DNA of 64,000 nt from Halosimplex litoreum (GTDB taxonomy: Archaea > Halobacteriota > Halobacteria > Halobacteriales > Haloarculaceae), in the NCBI RefSeq assembly GCF_016065055.1, contig NZ_CP065856.1, positions 1,487,836 to 1,551,835 on the forward strand, written 5' to 3'. Made by a program: the position numbers and the translations under genes. The notes below the pieces were generated by a model. That model was not told the DNA's origin and did not search any database. It was given only the letters and a program-made list of their open reading frames with translations. This document shows, in pieces, positions 60,234 through 64,000 of the stretch. Every line of letters starts with the position of its first letter. Within the stretch, counting starts at the first letter, position 1.

Positions 60234-61493
60234 ATGGCTCACTCCGACGACCGGACGAGCTTCGAGCGCTCGCGGATCGGGTGGTGGCTGTTCGTCGCGC
60301 TGCTCGCCGCCGTCGCGGCGTATCTGGCCTGGCAGTTCGTCGGACTGCTCGTCCTCGGCGTCTTCGGCTACTACGCCACGCGCCCGATCAGCGACCGCGT
60401 CGGCGAGGTCGTCGGTCGGGACTGGCTCGCCGCGGGGGTCACCGTCCTCCTCGTGCTCGTGCCGGTGATCGCGCTCTCGCTGTACGCGGGCTTCCAGCTC
60501 CTCGTCGCACTCCAGGGGTTCCTGGCCGGGACCGTCGATCCGGTCGCGCTCCTGGGGCGGTACTTCGACCTCGGCGACGTCTCGCTGGCTGAAGGCCAAT
60601 CGGTCCTGACCGCCCTCGAGAACCCCCGGGCGCTCGTCTCGAACCCTCGAGGGGCGGCCCTGACGGTGCTTCGAACGGGCCAGACCGTCGCCTCCGCGGC
60701 CGCGGGCACGCTGTTGTTGCTCGCGCTCTCGGTCACGCTCTCGTATTTCCTCCTCAAGTACGACGACGACATCGCCGACGCGCTCGAACAGCTGTTCGGC
60801 GGCCGCGACACCGTGGCCTACGCGTACGCGACGGCCGTCGACGCGGACCTGGAGTCGGTCTTCTTCGGCAACCTCCTGTTCGTCGCCGTCATGTCCGTCG
60901 TCGCGGGGCTGGCCTACCTCGGGACGAACCTCCTCGCTCCGGCGGGACTGGGGATCCCGATGGTGGCCGTCCTCGCCGCTCTGACGGGCGCGGCGAGCCT
61001 GATCCCGCTCGTGGTCGGGAAGGTCGTCTACGTCCCGGTGCTCGCGCTGCTGGCCGTCCAGGCCGTCAGGTCCAGCGGGGCGGCCCTCGCGTTCGTCGGC
61101 GCCACCGCCGTCGTCTACTTCCTCGCGCTCGATTTCCTCCCGCAGACGTTCCTCCAGCCGTACATCTCCGGGCGGCACCTCGACGGGATCGTGCTCGTGT
61201 TCGCCTACCTCCTCGGACCCGTCCTGTTCGGCTGGTACGGCTTCTTTCTCCTCCCCGTCGTCTTCGTCGCGATCCTGGAAGCCCTCCGGATCGTCCTCCC
61301 GGAACTGCTCCACGGCGAGCGACTCACCCTGGACGCCTCGCTGGGCGGATCGGTCGGCGCCGACCCCCAGTCCGCGGGCGACGTGCCCCCCGACCAGGAC
61401 GCCGAGAACCGCTTCGGGGCGCGCGACTCACAGGCACAGTCCCCGGCCGAAGACGACGACGCCGGATCCTCCGGCTCCTCGCCGAGCAACTGA
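60234..61493 (+). CDS. AI-2E family transporter (permease)
   Basis: A 419-residue protein with about seven to eight helices in the AI-2E/PerM arrangement: two N-terminal helices (WWLFVALLAAVAAYLAWQF), a central amphipathic region, ALSVTLSYFLLKYDDDI, GLAYLGTNLLAPAGLGIPMV, and LDFLPQTFLQPYISGRHLDG, the most conserved loop. The C-terminal 60 residues are acidic and disordered. Members move small molecules or act as Na+/H+ antiporters; the substrate is unknown. Confidence 0.85.
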   Translation: MAHSDDRTSFERSRIGWWLFVALLAAVAAYLAWQFVGLLVLGVFGYYATRPISDRVGEVVGRDWLAAGVTVLLVLVPVIALSLYAGFQLLVALQGFLAGTVDPVALLGRYFDLGDVSLAEGQSVLTALENPRALVSNPRGAALTVLRTGQTVASAAAGTLLLLALSVTLSYFLLKYDDDIADALEQLFGGRDTVAYAYATAVDADLESVFFGNLLFVAVMSVVAGLAYLGTNLLAPAGLGIPMVAVLAALTGAASLIPLVVGKVVYVPVLALLAVQAVRSSGAALAFVGATAVVYFLALDFLPQTFLQPYISGRHLDGIVLVFAYLLGPVLFGWYGFFLLPVVFVAILEALRIVLPELLHGERLTLDASLGGSVGADPQSAGDVPPDQDAENRFGARDSQAQSPAEDDDAGSSGSSPSN

Positions 61494-61530
61494 ACGGGTC
61501 GCCCGACGGCCGAAACCGCACCCTTTATCT

Positions 61531-61546
61531 TTTAGGTCCGCCTAAA
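61531..61546. promoter_or_regulatory. Candidate DtxR/SirR-like operator, perfect palindrome
   Basis: TTTAGG-TCCG-CCTAAA, a perfect 6-4-6 palindrome. A TATA-like TTTATC (61524-61529) is immediately upstream and the ATG at 61555 follows 8 bases after. Binding here would sit between the TATA box and the start, as expected for a repressor site. Confidence 0.65.
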
Positions 61547-61554
61547 TGCTCGCA

Positions 61555-61722
61555 ATGGCCGCCGGCACACAGTCACGGGTCGCTGCCGAACCCGACGTGG
61601 AATCGCACGATCGCCCCGAGATATCCGTCTGCGAAGGCGCTCCCGGAACCGCCGTGTTCCTCGAATCGGGGAACACCGACGGGTGGATCGCCAGCGATAC
61701 GACGCTCGCGGTGACTCGGTAA
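61555..61722 (+). CDS. Small protein upstream of amphi-Trp gene, 55 residues
   Basis: A 55-codon gene beginning MAAGTQSRVAAEPDVESHD and ending NTDGWIASDTTLAVTR. The core (GTAVFLESGNTDGWIASD) resembles small haloarchaeal proteins ending in an AWI(A/Q)SD motif (possibly DUF7331), by memory only. It is probably leaderless from the TATA-like box at 61524, and its stop is 1 base before the amphi-Trp gene, so they form one operon. Confidence 0.65.
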   Translation: MAAGTQSRVAAEPDVESHDRPEISVCEGAPGTAVFLESGNTDGWIASDTTLAVTR

Positions 61723-61723
61723 G

Positions 61724-62044
61724 ATGACCGACGCCGACGGAGCGGACGACGCCGACGAGGGGGCACAGGACGAGGCGGAGCGAACGACCATCCGCACGGG
61801 CAGGGAATTCGAACAGGAGTACCGGCTCGACGCGAGCGAGGCCGGTACCTTCCTGATAGAGCTGGGCGAACAGCTCCGCGACGGCGACGAGCTGACGATC
61901 GCGACCGACGAGTGGGAGCTCCCGTTCGCGTTCGGCGAACCGGTCGAACTCGAACTCGACTTCGACGGCGTCGGTGAGCCGGAACTCGAGATCGAACTGG
62001 AGCTACCGGGGCGAACCGACGAGAAAGCGCCGGATATCGAGTAG
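61724..62044 (+). CDS. Amphi-Trp domain protein
   Basis: A 106-residue protein. After a disordered acidic start it shows the amphi-Trp pattern: GREFEQEYRLDASEAGTFLIELGEQLRDGD, then alternating strands ELPFAFGEPVELELDFDGV and PELEIELELPG. Function is unknown; the family is common in archaea and some bacteria and often sits with membrane or stress genes. Convergent with dpsA, 13 bases apart. Confidence 0.75.
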   Translation: MTDADGADDADEGAQDEAERTTIRTGREFEQEYRLDASEAGTFLIELGEQLRDGDELTIATDEWELPFAFGEPVELELDFDGVGEPELEIELELPGRTDEKAPDIE

Positions 62045-62057
62045 CGGTTCTCCGCCG

Positions 62058-62603
62058 TCAGTCCATCGCGGCTTCGGTGACGAGGGTGTCGTCTTCGAGG
62101 TAGTGGTCGATGACGTGGGCGTGTTCTTCGAGGTCTTCGAGCTGTTCGCGGAGCATCTGCGCGGTGGCGTGGTCGCCGAGGCCGTCGGCGAGTTCGATGT
62201 GCTCGCGGTAGCTCTCGATGATGTCGCCGTACATCTCGAGGTCGTTCTCGAAGGACGTACGGATGTCGTAGACGTCCTCGTCCTCGGGTTCGACGGTCGC
62301 CGCCGCCGAGAGCGCGGGCATGCTCGCGTGCGGGACGCCCCCGATGGCCTGCAGCCGCTCGGCGAGCTCGTCGGCGGCCTCTTCGACGTCCTCGTAGGCC
62401 TCCTGCAGGAAGATGTGGATGTCCCGGAACTCCGCGCCCTCGACGTTCCAGTGGTGCTTGTGGAGCTGATGATACAGCACGTACGCGTCGGCGAGATCCG
62501 CGTTCAGCGCTTCGATAACCTGCTCGGCTTTCTCCTCGTCGAGCCGAACCGGGTTCTCGGCGACTGTCCCAGCTTCCTGTCGGACGGTCTTCTGGGTGCT
62601 CAT
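62058..62603 (-). CDS. dpsA: DNA-protecting ferritin-like protein DpsA
   Basis: A 181-residue Dps-type ferritin. The inter-subunit ferroxidase site is in HQLHKHHWNVEGAEFRDIHIFLQEAYEDVEEAADELAER, written here in part: His of HHWNVEG, then Asp and Glu of DELAER. The archaeal N-terminus MSTQKTVRQEAG and the C-terminal EEHAHVIDHYLEDD match the structurally known Halobacterium DpsA. It stores iron and limits oxidative damage. TATA box TTATAA (minus strand, 62632-62637) is 29 bases upstream, so it is leaderless, with a metal-regulator-like palindrome 20 bases further. Confidence 0.95.
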   Translation of the reverse strand: MSTQKTVRQEAGTVAENPVRLDEEKAEQVIEALNADLADAYVLYHQLHKHHWNVEGAEFRDIHIFLQEAYEDVEEAADELAERLQAIGGVPHASMPALSAAATVEPEDEDVYDIRTSFENDLEMYGDIIESYREHIELADGLGDHATAQMLREQLEDLEEHAHVIDHYLEDDTLVTEAAMD

Positions 62604-62657
62604 TGCAGACAGTAGTTGGGGTCTGAATCACTTATAACTTTTCAGAACCCGAACACT

Positions 62658-62673
62658 TTTCGGACGACCTAAA
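62658..62673 (-). promoter_or_regulatory. Candidate DtxR/SirR-like operator upstream of dpsA
   Basis: On the minus strand TTTAGG-TCGT-CCGAAA, one mismatch from a perfect palindrome. It lies 20 bases upstream of the dpsA TATA box, close to the 21-base spacing seen at the ZIP gene. Upstream placement would fit an activator or a different promoter geometry from the site at 61531. Confidence 0.6.
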
Positions 62674-62749
62674 CCGAAGTGGACGACGAGAGGGGCCACG
62701 CGGAGTGGGAAAGCCGGGGTGTCGTGAGGGCAGGGCTGTCGGCTCGCCC

Positions 62750-64000
62750 TCAGCCGAGGCGTCGGACGGTGTCCTCGTCGGCGAAGACGTAGAGGCAGTC
62801 GTTGCTGTAGGAGCGGCCGAGCTGGTCGGCGTCCTCACAGCAGAGGACGCGGCCGTCTTCCATCACGTAGAGGTTGTCGACGTTGATGAGCGCGTCGTCG
62901 GCCACGTCGGCCGGGTCGGTGGCGTCCGGGCCGACGATGACCGGTTCGAGCGTCGTGACGTCGTAGTTCGAGTCGAGGGTCCCGCGGTAGACGACGCCCC
63001 CGTCGACGCGGTCGAGTCGGAGATCGCCAGTGTCGTCGGCCAGGTCGTCGTTGAACTCCGAGAGTGCGAAGTAGACGTAGTCGCCCGGCGTCGATTTGGG
63101 CGCGCTGTCGACGCCCTCGGCCTTGTTGAACTCGATGGAGGCGCCGACTTCCTTGGCCGCCGCGCGGGTCTCGAGAAACGGGACCTTCCGGAGGTCGTCG
63201 TCGACGTTGTTCGGGTCGCCCGCGGTCCACTGGTCGGCCCACGCGACGATCTCCTCGTCGGTGACGTAGTTCCGATTCCCGTTCTCGACGACCTCGCGGT
63301 CGGCCTGTTCCAGCACCTCGGCGGTGACCTCGTCGCCCTCGGTCCAGTCGGCGTGGGTCGCGAGGTAGTCGACCTGGGTCACGTCGTCGTACTCGGCGAT
63401 CCACGACTCGACCTCGGCGTTGGTGGCGCTGCCGAGCGGCCACCACTCGATCTCCAGGTCCGTCTCCGCGGGCGAACCACCGTTCGCGGCGGCGTCGTTG
63501 GTTATCTTCGGCGCGTACAGCGTCCCCTCGATATCCATCGGGTCCGAGTAGCTCTGGATCGGCCGCTCGGCGACGAACTTGTAGATCCCCTTGCTGTCGC
63601 CGTCGGAGCACTCGTAGACGGTCTGCTTGTCCTGCTGGACGTCCGGCGCCTCCCAGGCGGCTCGGCCCATGACGTAGTACTTGACGGGCTGGGGCGTCTC
63701 CGCGGCCGGTTCGCGGACGTCGACGTGGTAGCCGTAGCGGTAGGGGTTGGGGTAACCGTCGCCGATCGGTTCGGTCGTGTTCGCCTGCTCGGCGCCGTCG
63801 GCGTAGGGCTCGGCGGCCTGGTCGACGCGGTCGGCCCCCAGGTAGTACGCCAGCAGTTCGACGCCGGTCATCGCCCAGTAGCCCTGGACGAACCACGAGT
63901 CGTCGCCGTAGTACTCGTCGATCGCCGCCTGGATCTCGCTCGGGTTCGGACGGTTCCAGAACTGACAGGCGCCGACGAGACCCGCTCCGGAGCCCGCGTC
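62750..64000 (-). CDS. PhoX/DUF839 family phosphatase-like protein (N-terminus outside window)
   Basis: The C-terminal 416 residues of a beta-propeller protein of the DUF839/PhoX family. The frame is open to the right edge, so the start and any Tat signal lie outside. Recognisable parts: KGIYKFVAERPI, GTLYAPKITND, VPFLETRAAAKEVGASIEFNKAEGVD, GDYVYFALSEFND, INVDNLYVMEDGRVLCCEDADQLG. PhoX enzymes are Ca/Fe-dependent alkaline phosphatases exported by Tat; many relatives lack shown activity. The gene ends 75 bases from the operator of dpsA. Confidence 0.82.
   Translation of the reverse strand, partial: DAGSGAGLVGACQFWNRPNPSEIQAAIDEYYGDDSWFVQGYWAMTGVELLAYYLGADRVDQAAEPYADGAEQANTTEPIGDGYPNPYRYGYHVDVREPAAETPQPVKYYVMGRAAWEAPDVQQDKQTVYECSDGDSKGIYKFVAERPIQSYSDPMDIEGTLYAPKITNDAAANGGSPAETDLEIEWWPLGSATNAEVESWIAEYDDVTQVDYLATHADWTEGDEVTAEVLEQADREVVENGNRNYVTDEEIVAWADQWTAGDPNNVDDDLRKVPFLETRAAAKEVGASIEFNKAEGVDSAPKSTPGDYVYFALSEFNDDLADDTGDLRLDRVDGGVVYRGTLDSNYDVTTLEPVIVGPDATDPADVADDALINVDNLYVMEDGRVLCCEDADQLGRSYSNDCLYVFADEDTVRRLG

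Overview
The window comes from the chromosome of a haloarchaeon (class Halobacteria). Evidence: very high GC with C or G at most third codon positions, acid-rich proteins, TATA-like boxes about 25-30 bases upstream of start codons with little or no leader, many Tat (RR) signal peptides with lipoboxes, and archaeal information genes (aIF1, aIF6, L39e, L31e, L18a/LX, prefoldin alpha, FtsY, FAU-1, archaeal DpsA). No tRNA, rRNA, CRISPR array, intact IS element or replication origin was seen.

Layout. 1-5.8 kb: FAU-1 type ribonuclease, a tandem pair of exported LVIVD-repeat proteins, EngB. 5.8-12.1 kb: two copies of a multi-hairpin intergenic element, an AT-richer lipoprotein, aIF1, and a MoxR-DUF58-transglutaminase operon, followed by one copy of a longer dispersed repeat. 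12.1-16 kb: KDPG aldolase, a cupin, an AEC transporter and small proteins. 16-21.5 kb: a lipoprotein, a membrane-anchored spermidine-synthase-like protein and a small protein in one operon, then a pentapeptide-repeat/K+-channel fusion. 21.6-26.1 kb: an enolase-superfamily dehydratase, an APH kinase, and a decayed patch with a VapB antitoxin, a truncated VapC toxin and a nitrite/sulfite reductase that has lost its middle. 26.1-34.4 kb: SRP receptor, prefoldin, ribosomal proteins and aIF6, a ZIP transporter, an RNA 2',3'-cyclic phosphodiesterase, the second long repeat, and a PIN-ATPase-KH protein.

34.5-51.2 kb is a complete urea-use island: urtABCDE (urea ABC importer), nikR (nickel regulator), nikMNQO (ECF-type nickel importer) and the urease operon ureB1-C1-B2-C2-A-G-D-E-F. 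It imports urea, imports nickel under NikR control, and makes and metallates urease. The catalytic and beta subunits are present twice, and both catalytic subunits keep all active-site residues. A palindrome that overlaps the nikM TATA box is a good NikR operator candidate.

51.3-64 kb: an FG-GAP-like lipoprotein, a DUF368 polyprenyl-phosphate transporter relative, a second DUF58/DUF4129 operon, a DUF7504-like protein, a sugar-nucleotide pair (epimerase and nucleotidyltransferase), an AI-2E family permease, a small-protein/amphi-Trp operon, DpsA, and a PhoX/DUF839 protein cut by the window edge. Three matching palindromes (TTTAGG-TCnn-CCnAAA) sit at the promoters of the ZIP transporter, the amphi-Trp operon and dpsA, suggesting a shared metal-responsive (DtxR/SirR-like) regulon.
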